The notes below the pieces were generated by a model. The model was not told the DNA's origin, did no database searches, and was given only the letters and a program-made list of their open reading frames with translations. 64,000 bases of DNA from positions 57,201 through 121,200 of the forward strand of contig NZ_LNDC01000095.1 of assembly GCF_001870905.1 (NCBI RefSeq), written 5' to 3'. The first letter of the stretch is position 1, and each line of letters opens with the position of its first letter. This document shows positions 37,739-46,909 of this stretch, piece by piece. Source of the DNA: Geitlerinema sp. PCC 9228 (GTDB lineage Bacteria; Cyanobacteriota; Cyanobacteriia; Cyanobacteriales; PCC-9228). A program made the translations under genes and the position numbers.

Positions 37739-38650
37739 ATGGAAATTCGCCGCCGTCCAACGCGCCCCACAGTTGATGTTAAAAACCTCCAATTTTACGT
37801 GGGGCACGACAGAGAAAAGCCGCAAAATATTCTCGAAGCCATTGTTTGGCACAAGGAAAAAGAAGTGGATGCCCTGCGGGAGCGCCTACCATTTTTGCAA
37901 TTAAAAAACGAAGTGCGGAATGCGCCGCCAGTACGCGATTTTGTGGGTGCCCTGCGCCGCAGTGCCACCACACCGGCGGTCATTGCTGAGGTCAAAAAAG
38001 CCTCTCCCAGCAAAGGGGTGATGCGAGAAGATTTTGACCCGGTTGCCATAGCCACGGCCTACCAACAGGGGGGGGCCAGCTGTATTTCCGTACTCACCGA
38101 CAGCAAATTTTTCCAAGGGAGTTTTGAAAACCTGGTCTCCATCCGAGCGGCGGTGGCGTTACCTCTGCTGTGCAAAGAATTTATTATCTATCCCTATCAA
38201 ATTTACTGGGCGCGCCGGCATGGTGCCGATGCGGTTTTGCTCATTGCAGCGATTTTACCCGATAAGGATTTACGATATTTCCTCAAAATTGTCAAGGTTT
38301 TGGGCATGACGGCTTTGGTGGAAGTGCATACTCTGGAAGAGCTCGACCGGGTGTTGGCTTTGGAAGGGGTGGCGCTGATTGGGATAAACAATCGCAATCT
38401 GGAGGATTTTTCCGTTGGTTTGGAAACCACCAGTCAATTGCTGGCCCAACGCCAGCCAGCGCTCCAACAACGTCAGATTGCCGTGGTGAGCGAATCAGGA
38501 TTGTATACCAACGACGATTTGCAACAGGTAGCGGCAGCAGGGGCCAATGCGGTTTTGGTGGGCGAATCTCTGGTGAAGCAGCCAGACCCACAGGTGGCGT
38601 TACAAAATTTGATGGCTGGTTCCAAGGAAGGTTCTGCCTACAGAAGCTAA
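37739..38650 (+). CDS. trpC: Indole-3-glycerol phosphate synthase
   Basis: 303 residues, the (beta/alpha)8 enzyme that closes the indole ring in tryptophan synthesis. [13 protein letters not shown] carries catalytic Lys residues; [48 protein letters not shown] and VSESGL are the family blocks. The ~40-residue N-terminal extension ([20 protein letters not shown]) is usual in cyanobacteria. ATG 37739, 123 nt after lpdA; the open frame upstream to 37625 is not conserved-looking. Confidence 0.95.
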   Translation: MEIRRRPTRPTVDVKNLQFYVGHDREKPQNILEAIVWHKEKEVDALRERLPFLQLKNEVRNAPPVRDFVGALRRSATTPAVIAEVKKASPSKGVMREDFDPVAIATAYQQGGASCISVLTDSKFFQGSFENLVSIRAAVALPLLCKEFIIYPYQIYWARRHGADAVLLIAAILPDKDLRYFLKIVKVLGMTALVEVHTLEELDRVLALEGVALIGINNRNLEDFSVGLETTSQLLAQRQPALQQRQIAVVSESGLYTNDDLQQVAAAGANAVLVGESLVKQPDPQVALQNLMAGSKEGSAYRS

Positions 38651-38772
38651 CCAAAAAGATAGAATTCAGTGTAAAGTAGTCAATGGTTGCTGTTGGGGAA
38701 GGCGTTGTTAGTTGTGAAACAGTCAAAATTTCCCTCAAATGCCGACCCCAACAACCACAGAACGGATCGCGC

Positions 38773-39024
38773 ATGATTGAAAAAACCTTTGCCCACCCGG
38801 TTCCCCTACCTTCTCATATTCATTACGAGTTGTTGCTGCAACTGTTGGAACAGCAGACGGCTAGGGCCTTGGGATACGAATCGCCCTATCGAGAACAGGT
38901 ACTGGAACTCATCGCGACCGTTCGCAAGGCTCTATCCCAACAAAAACGACTTGAGGAGTCCTGCCAACGAGACAAGATTGCTTTTGAATATCGCTGGTCT
39001 CTTCATGGGGATAAGTCAGAGTAA
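38773..39024 (+). CDS. Small cyanobacterial protein, DUF5340-like
   Basis: 83 residues from ATG 38773. PLPSHIHYELLLQLLEQQT and LIATVRKALSQQKRLEESC form two predicted helices; this recalls the DUF5340 family of short cyanobacterial proteins, remembered and not checked. Soluble, function unknown. It is 122 nt after trpC on the same strand and 74 nt before the aminotransferase. Confidence 0.6.
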   Translation: MIEKTFAHPVPLPSHIHYELLLQLLEQQTARALGYESPYREQVLELIATVRKALSQQKRLEESCQRDKIAFEYRWSLHGDKSE

Positions 39025-39098
39025 ACCACAGGTTGCTAGCTTATCGCTGTGGGTGGGATGTTGGTTGAGCCAAGACGTGTAGATATCAGGAAGGAATA

Positions 39099-40247
39099 AT
39101 GGAAGATAAACACATGTTGATGATTCCCGGTCCCACACCAGTGCCGGAGAAAGCACTGTTGGCTATGGGGAAACACCCCATTGGCCACCGGAGTGGGGAG
39201 TTTTCGGAAATTATGGGCAAGGTGACGGCCGGTCTCAAATGGTTGCACCAAACCCAAAACGATGTCCTGGTGCTGACAGCCAGCGGTACTGGGGCGATGG
39301 AAGCTGGAATTATCAATTTTTTAAGTCCCGGCGATCGCGTTTTGGTGGGATGTAACGGAAAGTTTAGCGAACGTTGGGCTGAAGTATGCCAAGCCTATAA
39401 TTTAAATGTAGAAAAAATTACGGCGGAGTGGGGCAAACCCCTGGATCCAGAGGCTTTTCAGAAGCGGTTAAGCAGCGACACCAATAAAGAAATTAAAGCG
39501 GTCATCGTTACCCATAGCGAAACCTCTACGGGGGTTCTCAACGACCTGGAAACCATTAACCGCTATGTAAAACAGCACGGGCAAGCCCTAATTATGGTGG
39601 ATGCGGTCACCAGCTTGGGATGCGTCAATGTTCCCGTAGACGAATGGGGCTTGGATGTGGTGGCTTCTGGTTCCCAAAAAGGATATATGATTCCCCCTGG
39701 GTTGGGCTTTGTAAGTGTCAGCGATCGGGCTTGGGAAGCTTACAAACAAGCCCAATGCCCCCGTTTTTATTTGGATTTGGGTCCTTACAGCAAGAGTGCT
39801 GCCAAAAATAGCAACCCGTTTACGCCACCGGTGAACTTGATTTATGCGTTGCAAGTGACCTTAAACATGATGCAAGCGGAAGGGTTGGAAAATATTTTTG
39901 CTCGCCACCAACGTTTGAGTGCGGCCGCGCGCGCAGGGGTGGAAGCGATGGGATTGCCTTTGTTTGCGCCCTCCGATTGCACCAGTCCGGCAACAACGGC
40001 GGTGGCACCGGCGACGGTAGAAGCGGAACAAATTCGTTCTTTGGTGAAGAAACGCTTTGATATCGCGCTGGCTGGCGGCCAAAATCAGCTGAAAGGCAAA
40101 ATCTTCCGCATCGGACATTTAGGGTTTATCAGCGATCGCGATATCCTCGCCACTTTATCGGCTATTGAATCTGCTTTATTGGCTTTGGGTCACGATAGTT
40201 TCCAGCCTGGTGCTGGTGTGGCGGCGGCTGCCAAGGTTTTGCCATAG
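39099..40247 (+). CDS. Class V aminotransferase (alanine/serine-glyoxylate type)
   Basis: 382 residues. PGPTPVPEKALLAMG at the N-terminus, LTASGTGAMEAGIIN for phosphate binding of PLP, MVDAVTSLGC with the ring-stacking Asp, and the Schiff-base Lys in SGSQKGYMIPPGL. This is the small-subunit soluble hydrogenase/serine-glyoxylate aminotransferase group; in cyanobacteria it serves the photorespiratory glycolate pathway (glyoxylate to glycine). ATG follows GGAAGGAAT. A terminator follows the stop. Confidence 0.9.
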   Translation: MEDKHMLMIPGPTPVPEKALLAMGKHPIGHRSGEFSEIMGKVTAGLKWLHQTQNDVLVLTASGTGAMEAGIINFLSPGDRVLVGCNGKFSERWAEVCQAYNLNVEKITAEWGKPLDPEAFQKRLSSDTNKEIKAVIVTHSETSTGVLNDLETINRYVKQHGQALIMVDAVTSLGCVNVPVDEWGLDVVASGSQKGYMIPPGLGFVSVSDRAWEAYKQAQCPRFYLDLGPYSKSAAKNSNPFTPPVNLIYALQVTLNMMQAEGLENIFARHQRLSAAARAGVEAMGLPLFAPSDCTSPATTAVAPATVEAEQIRSLVKKRFDIALAGGQNQLKGKIFRIGHLGFISDRDILATLSAIESALLALGHDSFQPGAGVAAAAKVLP

Positions 40248-40280
40248 CGTCGGTTGCTCGTTTTCTGCCACTTGCTGGCG

Positions 40281-40320
40281 AGGGAGGGACCAGGGTTCCT
40301 TCCCTCCCTATTTATTTTTT
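40281..40320 (+). terminator. Terminator of the aminotransferase gene
   Basis: AGGGAGGGA, loop, TCCCTCCCT then ATTTATTTTTT. A 9-bp stem and U-rich tail that overlaps the end of the convergent DUF2949 gene. Confidence 0.75.
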
Positions 40321-40506
40321 CCCTTCCAACCAGTCGTAAATTTGGTTCAACTGTTCGATGGTTACCAATCCGTATTTCCACAAAATCATGGGTAACGGAC
40401 CGGGGTCGGGTTCTGCATGACGCAAAGCAATAGCTAGGTCGGAATCGGATAGTTCTAAGTTTTCTTGTAAAAATTCAATGAGCGGGTCGTATCGGTTGGG
40501 TGTCAT
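40312..40506 (-). CDS. DUF2949 family protein
   Basis: 64 residues, MTPNRYDPLIEFLQENLELS at the start. The block RHAEPDPGPLPMILWKYGLV and the end LNQIYDWLEG match DUF2949, a short cyanobacterial family of unknown function. ATG 40506 with GGAGG 10 nt upstream; the frame runs open to 40824 but the added part is not protein-like. Convergent with the aminotransferase gene. Confidence 0.8.
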   Translation of the reverse strand: MTPNRYDPLIEFLQENLELSDSDLAIALRHAEPDPGPLPMILWKYGLVTIEQLNQIYDWLEGKK

Positions 40507-41030
40507 GACGACGCATCCTCCTAATATCGAAATACTATTGTTGTTGTCGTTGCGGGTAAAGTTCCTCCTGTCTACAGATGAATAGAGCCATGTTGGCAGC
40601 GAAATATATACCATCATAAAGGAGAAGCCGCGATCGCCTGGATCGGTTACTTGCACCTGGTTTTCCCTATCTCCAAGACACCATCTGTACTGCAAGTACC
40701 TATCCAGGTTCCCAATTCGGCGTAGGATATTCTGCGAAACCAGCGAAATTAAATGGCTGGCTGTCCGAGGGCAGCCACTTGGCTTCCGGCAAGTGCGATC
40801 TTGGTTGAAACTACTGCCAACCAAAACCGAAAATAGCGATCGCTACCAGACCACCTTTGCACGGGGTCAACCAAGTACCACGACACCACAGTAGCCGCTC
40901 GTCGCAGCCTATCTTCTCCCAGCAAAAATGCTTTCCCTGGCTAGCAGCATCTGGCAGCAGCCTCTAGCAAGTAAGAACGAAATTTTGAGGGCTGCCAGCA
41001 TAGCAAAACTTTTTTGCAGGCGAAAGAAGT
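40507..41030. other. Intergenic region, no gene recognised
   Basis: Non-coding stretch upstream of the DUF2949 gene, with one HIP1 site. I see no repeat, RNA fold or reading frame worth calling. Confidence 0.5.
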
Positions 41031-41166
41031 CATACCAAATCCAACCTCGGGAAACCACAATCTGTCTGTAGGGGAAACTCCCCGTAATTGCTTTCTTGTA
41101 GGGGCAGGCACGGGGGCACTACCCTACATTTTTGTGGGTGTATGTACGTTGGATTTCGGTTCAAAC
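41031..41166. repeat. MITE-like element, copy D
   Basis: About 136 bp. Left end CATACCAAATCCAACC, right end GTTGGATTTCGGTTCAAA; the reverse complement of the right end aligns to the left as ACC(G)AAATCCAAC. The interior has TGTAGGGG twice. The cleanest inverted ends together with copy C. Confidence 0.7.
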
Positions 41167-41586
41167 GGTCGGCGGCTGTTCCTCACACCCAAAAAATCCT
41201 TTAGCTACTTCCAACTTCTGCGAAAGATGGCTTGGGAAAACTAGCGTTCTGTAGCTAGTTCGATCCAGTAGCTAGCGCGGTTCCCAATGTGCCTTGGCTG
41301 TTTGGGAATTTTGCCGTTACTCCGTCAGCAAAGCCGCTGTGTCCCAGTTGTTTGCGAAGTTTATACAACTGCACTTTTGTACGATTAACCATATAGCGTA
41401 GCAGATCCAGGCGCTTCTGTATAGGTATATTTGTGCGTAGGAAATAAAAATTTTAATAAATTCTATTAACCTATGTATGGCTTCCTCACAACTGGCACCC
41501 CCAATGGTGGGACATGGGCAGCTTAATCGAGTTTTCTCCTTTTTCTTCAGGAAAATGCTGTTGGTTGCCTCGGTTGTGAAGGAGCG
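41167..41586. other. Intergenic region, no gene recognised
   Basis: About 420 nt past the 3' end of the DUF192 gene. AT-rich parts and a direct CTAGTTCGATCCAGTAGCTAG-like palindromic patch near 41255, but no feature I can name. Confidence 0.4.
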
Positions 41587-42138
41587 TTATGGTGTTAAGA
41601 ATTCTATCCTTACGCGATCGCCTGCTTGAATGCCCAACTCCGCAGCCCGACCAGCGTTCAATTCGATAACTTGGTTAATGGGAATTGCTTCCATCCCATA
41701 GGTAGGGCAAACAGGGCGATCGCAGGGTGGGGCTTCTGCCACCACCTTTTCCACTCGACCGTCGCGCAAGAAAATCATATCCAAAGGAATCAGGGTATTT
41801 TTCATCCAAAAACGCACCACCCGGGGGGAATCAAACCGAAACAACATCCCCCGATTGCGCGGTAGCGATCGCCGGTACATCAGCCCGACGCGGCGTTGTT
41901 CGGCAGTTTGTGCCACTTCCAAATCCACCGTTGTGTCTCCCACCTGCATGCGAGCGGTAACCGGCAGTTGTTGCCCCTGTTTTTTTTGTTCTTTGATAGC
42001 AGCCATCCCCGCTAGGGGAGATCGATCGATCGTCTCTACCGCTCTAGTAACACCATCTGCCTGGCTGCGAAAGGCAACCAACGCGATCGCGGCAGTTGCC
42101 ACGACCGTCACTGTAGAAACCACGCGCCAACGCACCAT
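41587..42138 (-). CDS. DUF192 family exported protein
   Basis: 183 residues. N-terminal signal anchor (VVSTVTVVATAAIALVAF), then a DUF192 domain from about residue 60: VDLEVAQTAEQRRVGLMYR, GMLFRFDSPRVVRFWMKNTLIPLDMIF and IPINQVIELNAG. The family is a small beta-barrel of unknown role, usually exported. Last gene of the nadK - response regulator - DUF192 run, starting 12 nt after the regulator's stop. Confidence 0.88.
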   Translation of the reverse strand: MVRWRVVSTVTVVATAAIALVAFRSQADGVTRAVETIDRSPLAGMAAIKEQKKQGQQLPVTARMQVGDTTVDLEVAQTAEQRRVGLMYRRSLPRNRGMLFRFDSPRVVRFWMKNTLIPLDMIFLRDGRVEKVVAEAPPCDRPVCPTYGMEAIPINQVIELNAGRAAELGIQAGDRVRIEFLTP

Positions 42139-42150
42139 ATTTCTTCCCTG

Positions 42151-42837
42151 CTAGTTTTCTCGCAATGCATATCCTACCCCACGCACAGTTTGAATCAAAC
42201 GCTTTTGCCCTTCATCTTCCAATTTCAACCGCAAATAACGCACGTACACTTCAATGACATTGGACTCTCCGGTGAAATCGTGTCCCCAAACTTGCTCCAA
42301 AATTTGCTCGCGGGTAAGCACTTCCCCCGGATGCTCCATTAAATACTTAAGCAACTCGTATTCCTTTGCCGTCAGGTCAATTTCTTGCCCGTTGCGAATG
42401 GCTTTGCGGTTGGACAGATCCAGGGTTAAATCGCCAAAGCGTAAGTGTTCGCTCCCGTAGCTGTCGGGTTGGAGATACAGACGGACCAAATTTAGAAAAG
42501 TTTCCGTGCGGTAAGGCTTGATACAGTAATCGTCAGCGCCTGCTTCCAAGCAAGCCACCCGTTCGGCCACTGTATCGTGGGCCATCAACAAGAGGGCGGG
42601 ACCGGAATAGCCCAAAAAACGCAACTGGCGGCAGAAATCCAAGCCAGATTCGCTGCCTAGGGCTTGGTCCACCACCACCAACTCCACAGGATTTTGGCGA
42701 ACGCGATCGCAGCCGTTATGGATATCGCCAGCCAAAACCGGGTTGTATCCAGCTTCTTGCAGATCGAGACCAACCCGCTGGGAAAGCATCTCATCGGCTA
42801 CGACCACAAGAACGCAAGCACGACTATCGTTTTGCAT
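42151..42837 (-). CDS. NblR-like OmpR-family response regulator
   Basis: 228 residues. Receiver domain 1-120 with phospho-acceptor Asp in LVVVDQALG and Lys in YCIKPY; the usual Thr/Ser of the switch is Met (ALLLMAHD), as I recall for NblR. C-terminal winged helix (LTAKEYELLKYLMEHPGEVLTREQ, GVGYALRE) binds DNA. NblR controls phycobilisome breakdown and stress survival in Synechococcus; identity with NblR is likely but not certain. It starts 33 nt after nadK. Confidence 0.8.
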   Translation of the reverse strand: MQNDSRACVLVVVADEMLSQRVGLDLQEAGYNPVLAGDIHNGCDRVRQNPVELVVVDQALGSESGLDFCRQLRFLGYSGPALLLMAHDTVAERVACLEAGADDYCIKPYRTETFLNLVRLYLQPDSYGSEHLRFGDLTLDLSNRKAIRNGQEIDLTAKEYELLKYLMEHPGEVLTREQILEQVWGHDFTGESNVIEVYVRYLRLKLEDEGQKRLIQTVRGVGYALREN

Positions 42838-42870
42838 AGCGATCGGCGAAATGGGTTTTCTTGGAGGAAG

Positions 42871-43788
42871 TTAAGGAAGTTCCACAGAAGTGGGTTTGGC
42901 GATATGGGGCAATCCCCATCCCAGTTTTTCCCGCAAGACGCGGAAAAATTCCGGCGGTTGTATCCGAATAAAATGAGCCATGTGCTCCGAGCGAGTGACC
43001 CGCATGCGGTCTTCCGGTAAAACATAACAACCTGCATTGCCATCAACCACCATCATCAACGGATGGGTATTGGCAGAGAAGATGGTCACTGGTTCGCGAT
43101 CGGAAAAAACCAAAGCCCGCGAAGCTAGAGAGTGGGGGCAAATGGGAACCAATTGCAAAACAGGCACCTCTGGAGTAATGACGGGACCGCCAGCGCTTAA
43201 GGAGTAAGCCGTGGAGCCAGTGGGGGTGGACAAAATTACACCATCGGCAGCAATATCGACCGGGGCGTGATGTCCCACTTCGATTTCAAAATGGCACATG
43301 CTAGTGAGGGGTTCCCGGTGGATGACCATTTCGTTGAGGCAGAGGGCTTCCCATACCAGAGTTTCGTCGCGAAACACCTGTACGGTGAGCATGGTACGCG
43401 ACTCGATTTTGTAGTCCCCGGTCAGCACTTGTTCGATGAGCTCTGGGAGTTGCTGCAGGTATGCTTCTGTTAAAAAGCCCATGTGCCCGGTATTCACCGT
43501 TAGCAGGGGAATATCGTGACAAGCAACCTGCCGAAAGGCTGATAAAACGGTACCGTCTCCCCCCAGCACGACGGCGAATGTCATCTCGTCGTCAAATCCA
43601 GGAGGAGCTAGCGAATCAATGGGGGTATGGCACATGGGTTTTTCGGGGCTGGAATACCCCAGCAAACCACCAGACCCCGTGGCTACGTAAACTTCCCAGC
43701 CGCTGTCTGCAAGTTTTTGTTTAAGTTCTTCAGCGCTACGGGAAGCTACTGGTTTGGCGTCGTTGTATATAATGCCTGCTTTGGGCAC
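42871..43788 (-). CDS. nadK: NAD kinase
   Basis: 305 residues. [15 protein letters not shown] (GGDGT), [19 protein letters not shown], and [21 protein letters not shown] are the ATP/NAD kinase blocks. Makes NADP+ in the cytosol. GTG start at 43788 (GTG CCC AAA). Probably first gene of an operon with the NblR-like regulator and DUF192 protein. Confidence 0.95.
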   Translation of the reverse strand: MPKAGIIYNDAKPVASRSAEELKQKLADSGWEVYVATGSGGLLGYSSPEKPMCHTPIDSLAPPGFDDEMTFAVVLGGDGTVLSAFRQVACHDIPLLTVNTGHMGFLTEAYLQQLPELIEQVLTGDYKIESRTMLTVQVFRDETLVWEALCLNEMVIHREPLTSMCHFEIEVGHHAPVDIAADGVILSTPTGSTAYSLSAGGPVITPEVPVLQLVPICPHSLASRALVFSDREPVTIFSANTHPLMMVVDGNAGCYVLPEDRMRVTRSEHMAHFIRIQPPEFFRVLREKLGWGLPHIAKPTSVELP

Positions 43789-44046
43789 GCTTGACTATCC
43801 AAAGTAGGTTGACTGTCTGCACTGCACGTTTGAAGCTAGATCGCCGCGATCGCGCCTCACGAAATTGGCGATCGCCAAACAAACCATCTAGCTGCAGGTA
43901 GCGTGTTGGTTGGTTCTACCACACGTCCGGCAAGGCGAACGGGCGAACCGAGCCCCAAATCCTACCTACGTACGTTTGTCGTTTATTCTACCACGGGCAT
44001 AGCGATCGCGCTTCGATTCCCTATGGGGTTTTCCAGGGAGGGGTTT

Positions 44047-45021
44047 TTAAAAGGGAACCCGTTTTTTATCTCGGGACTTGGCTTTGTCCAAATCGTAGTT
44101 CAACTCCCGCAATTTCTTCATAATCCGGTTGAAGTATTCTTGCAGGTAGGACTCCAGGGTGGTCATGTCTTTGGGGTCGAGACCGAAGACTGCGTAAGTT
44201 TCTTGCATGTCGGCACTAAAGGGTTCGTTGCTGGCCAGCACTTCCACAAAAGCCAGGCGGTCGGCTGCATTCCATCCCCACTGGAAAAAACGCATAATGC
44301 GGCGCACCAACCGCAAAAAATTCACCGGCACCCGGGAAACTTTCGCCTGTTGCCCGGACAGCTGCTCGCATAAATTGATAATTTCGCCGGCTTGCCAAGC
44401 CCGAGAACCCACGACGGGAAAGCTGCGATTTTTGGTTTCCGGTACCTGCAACGCCCGCGTCGCAAATTTGGCAATATCTTGGGTGTCCATAAAGGCGGTG
44501 GGTGCCGATTCGCTGGTCACCCAGACCACTTGGCGGTCGAGAATGGGAACGGCATATTGGCCAATGAGACCTTGCAAAAAGCCACAAGGACGCAAAATGG
44601 TGTAATCCAACCCCGACTCTTCTAGAAAACGTTCCGTGCAGCGCTTAATTTCCATTAAAGGGACTTGGGGATATTTTTCGGCGTTCAAAATAGAAAAGAA
44701 AATATACCGTTCCACCCCTGCCTGCTTGGCGGCTTGGATGAGGGCTACTTTCCCATCCCAGTCCACTTCTTTAATGGTTAGGGAGTCGGTGGGGCGGGAG
44801 GTGGCCGCATCGATGACAGCATCGACGCCTTCCAAGGCGGGGGGTAGGGTGTGCGGGTCGCACAAATCTCCCAAAACCAGCTCAGCGCCCCATTCCTTCA
44901 AAAAGGCAGCTCTTTTATAATTTCTTACGAGGCAGCGTACTGTATATCCTTCATCCAGAGCCCGGCGGGCAACCTGCCTTCCCAGGGTGCCGGTAGCTCC
45001 TACAACAAATATTATACTCAT
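44047..45021 (-). CDS. ycf39: Ycf39, photosystem II assembly factor
   Basis: 324 residues. Atypical SDR/NmrA fold with the NAD(P) motif VVGATGTLGRQVARRAL, then CLVRNYKRAAFLKEWGAELV, VDAVIDAATSRPTDSL and IFFSILNAEKYPQVPLMEIK, all typical of cyanobacterial and plastid Ycf39. The protein works with Hlips in chlorophyll delivery to newly made D1. Divergent from the arsR-type gene, 205 nt apart. Confidence 0.93.
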   Translation of the reverse strand: MSIIFVVGATGTLGRQVARRALDEGYTVRCLVRNYKRAAFLKEWGAELVLGDLCDPHTLPPALEGVDAVIDAATSRPTDSLTIKEVDWDGKVALIQAAKQAGVERYIFFSILNAEKYPQVPLMEIKRCTERFLEESGLDYTILRPCGFLQGLIGQYAVPILDRQVVWVTSESAPTAFMDTQDIAKFATRALQVPETKNRSFPVVGSRAWQAGEIINLCEQLSGQQAKVSRVPVNFLRLVRRIMRFFQWGWNAADRLAFVEVLASNEPFSADMQETYAVFGLDPKDMTTLESYLQEYFNRIMKKLRELNYDLDKAKSRDKKRVPF

Positions 45022-45175
45022 GCAGATTTAATGGCTATATTTTAAAACACTCTTCTATAGAGTATCAGAAGTCTTCTCATTTCGTACACAAAAGTTTACA
45101 TTTTTGCTGAAAAATACTCAGAATTGCTGGCCAACCGAAAATCCGAGCATCGCAGCTTCGGCATACAATGGTACA

Positions 45176-45187
45176 TACAAGCTTGTA
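45176..45187. promoter_or_regulatory. Palindrome upstream of the ArsR-type gene
   Basis: TACAAGCTTGTA, a perfect 12-bp palindrome 39 nt before the regulator's start codon and in the gap shared with ycf39. It could be an operator for autoregulation; it lacks the classic TGAA..TTCA spacing of SmtB sites. Confidence 0.35.
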
Positions 45188-45226
45188 AAAGACGAACTGT
45201 ATCGCCGTTATTTGTGAGTTGTAAAG

Positions 45227-45625
45227 ATGTCCCACCTACACAATCGCTTCCAGCAATTGGAAACGCTGCCCGAATCCTGTAGCGAAATTCACGATACCGA
45301 CCCAGAACAAATGCGTCGGGTCGCAGCAAACACGCTGAATATCGAGAAATCCCAGCGCATGGCAGAGTTTTTTGGTATTTTGGCGGATGCCAATCGCTTG
45401 CGGATTTTATCGGCACTTGCGGTGCAGGAAATGTGCGTTTGCGACTTGGCCAGAGCCGTACACATGAGCGAATCAGCGGTTTCCCACCAACTGCGGGCTT
45501 TGCGATCGCTGCGGGTGGTTGGATATCGCAAGGAAGGCAGAAAAGTCTTTTACCGCCTCAAGGACAACCACGTGCTCAACCTCTATAAAGAAGTGGCCGA
45601 GCACCTGGATGAACCTGAGGACTAG
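45227..45625 (+). CDS. ArsR/SmtB-family zinc-type repressor
   Basis: 132 residues. Winged helix with [39 protein letters not shown] and [12 protein letters not shown]. Both known metal sites of the SmtB/ZiaR line are visible: the alpha3 Cys pair (CVC) with N-terminal His/Cys residues, and the alpha5 Asp-x-His plus His-x-x-Glu set in [18 protein letters not shown]. This predicts a zinc sensor. No exporter or metallothionein gene is adjacent, so it regulates itself, ycf39 or distant targets. Confidence 0.88.
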   Translation: MSHLHNRFQQLETLPESCSEIHDTDPEQMRRVAANTLNIEKSQRMAEFFGILADANRLRILSALAVQEMCVCDLARAVHMSESAVSHQLRALRSLRVVGYRKEGRKVFYRLKDNHVLNLYKEVAEHLDEPED

Positions 45626-45641
45626 AGGCTGCTGCCAGCGT

Positions 45642-45749
45642 TTATGCTTCCTCGTTGCCTTCAGCTTTTAGCAACATATAGCCGACAACCAAGCCCACGG
45701 GAACCAAGACAAAAGAAAGCAAGGCAGCGTTGAAAATTTCTTCACCCAT
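45642..45749 (-). CDS. petM: Cytochrome b6f complex subunit PetM
   Basis: 35 residues: MGEEIFNAALLSFVLVPVGL, then a hydrophobic helix ending YMLLKAEGNEEA. One transmembrane segment with a short acidic tail matches PetM (subunit VII) in length and pattern (GE.FNAA.LSF). It is a structural subunit at the rim of the b6f dimer in thylakoids. AAGGAG 12 nt before the ATG. It lies between the ArsR-type gene and pdxA, opposite in strand to both. Confidence 0.85.
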   Translation of the reverse strand: MGEEIFNAALLSFVLVPVGLVVGYMLLKAEGNEEA

Positions 45750-45829
45750 AAAGATTCGGTTCTCCTTTGCAGAACAGTTGACGCCATCTTTACTTTAATA
45801 TCACAAATCGTAAACAAACAGAAACAGAA

Positions 45830-46909
45830 TTGACATTGAACGTAACGAAACCAGCTGCAAATTCCACTGCCACCAGTTCTCCACTGCGTTTAGCCATTCC
45901 CATCGGCGACCCGGCGGGAATTGGTCCGGAAGTGGTGCTCAAAGCGTTGGCTGAACCTGAAGTAGCGCGTGGCTGCCAGGTGGCTTTGGTGGGATCGCGC
46001 GAAGTACTGTGGCGGTCGTACCGGCAACTGCAGAATCAGAGCGCACAACCGCTTGTACACCCGGATCGCATCGAAGTCATTGAACCCGAACTGCCCCCCG
46101 AAACTGGCACCAACATTCAACTAGGTACGGGCAATGCAGCCAGCGGTGCGGCGAGTTTTGCCTATTTACAAACAGCAGTGCGCGAAACCCTTGCCGGTCG
46201 CTTTCATGGTATTGTCACCGCTCCCATTGCCAAGTCAGCTTGGAAAGCAGCTGGATATTTTTACCCTGGGCAAACGGAACTTTTAGCTAGCATGGCAGGG
46301 GTGGAGCAATTTGGCATGTTGTTCGTGGCGCAGTCTCCCCACAGCGGCTGGATTTTGCGAACTCTGCTGGCAACTACCCATATTCCCTTACAGCAAGTAC
46401 CAACCATGCTAACGCCGGATTTGCTTACCACCAAACTCGATTTGTTGGTTACCTGCCTGCAACAGGATTTTGCTATGACCGAGGGTAGCATTGCGATCGC
46501 TGGTTTAAATCCCCACAGCGGCGAAAACGGACAGCTCGGCAGCGAAGAAAAAGACTGGATGGTATCTTGGTTGCAAAAACAGCAAAAACAATATCCCCAA
46601 ATGGATTTATGGGGACCCATACCGCCGGATACCATGTGGGTAAAACCTGGGTTGGTTTGGTACGGTCAAACCCAGGAAACTCCTGCCGATGCCTATCTGG
46701 CTTTGTATCACGACCAGGGATTGATTCCGGTGAAACTAATGGCTTTCGATCGCGCTGTGAACACCACGGTAGGGCTGCCTTTTGTGCGCACTTCCCCCGA
46801 CCACGGCACGGCGTTTGATATTGCCGGTCAAGGGATAGCCGATGCGACGAGTATGAAGGCAGCGATTTCCTGGGGGGCTTACTTTGTGCGCGTTCGGCAA
46901 AATGGCTGA
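45830..46909 (+). CDS. pdxA: 4-hydroxythreonine-4-phosphate dehydrogenase
   Basis: 359 residues. [38 protein letters not shown] and [13 protein letters not shown] are the PdxA blocks; the enzyme makes the carbon skeleton of pyridoxal phosphate. Two of three metal His are present (in NPHSGE and YHDQG), while the first, normally GHTE, reads GQTE. No ATG precedes the core, so a TTG start (45830) is most likely. Confidence 0.93.
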   Translation: MTLNVTKPAANSTATSSPLRLAIPIGDPAGIGPEVVLKALAEPEVARGCQVALVGSREVLWRSYRQLQNQSAQPLVHPDRIEVIEPELPPETGTNIQLGTGNAASGAASFAYLQTAVRETLAGRFHGIVTAPIAKSAWKAAGYFYPGQTELLASMAGVEQFGMLFVAQSPHSGWILRTLLATTHIPLQQVPTMLTPDLLTTKLDLLVTCLQQDFAMTEGSIAIAGLNPHSGENGQLGSEEKDWMVSWLQKQQKQYPQMDLWGPIPPDTMWVKPGLVWYGQTQETPADAYLALYHDQGLIPVKLMAFDRAVNTTVGLPFVRTSPDHGTAFDIAGQGIADATSMKAAISWGAYFVRVRQNG

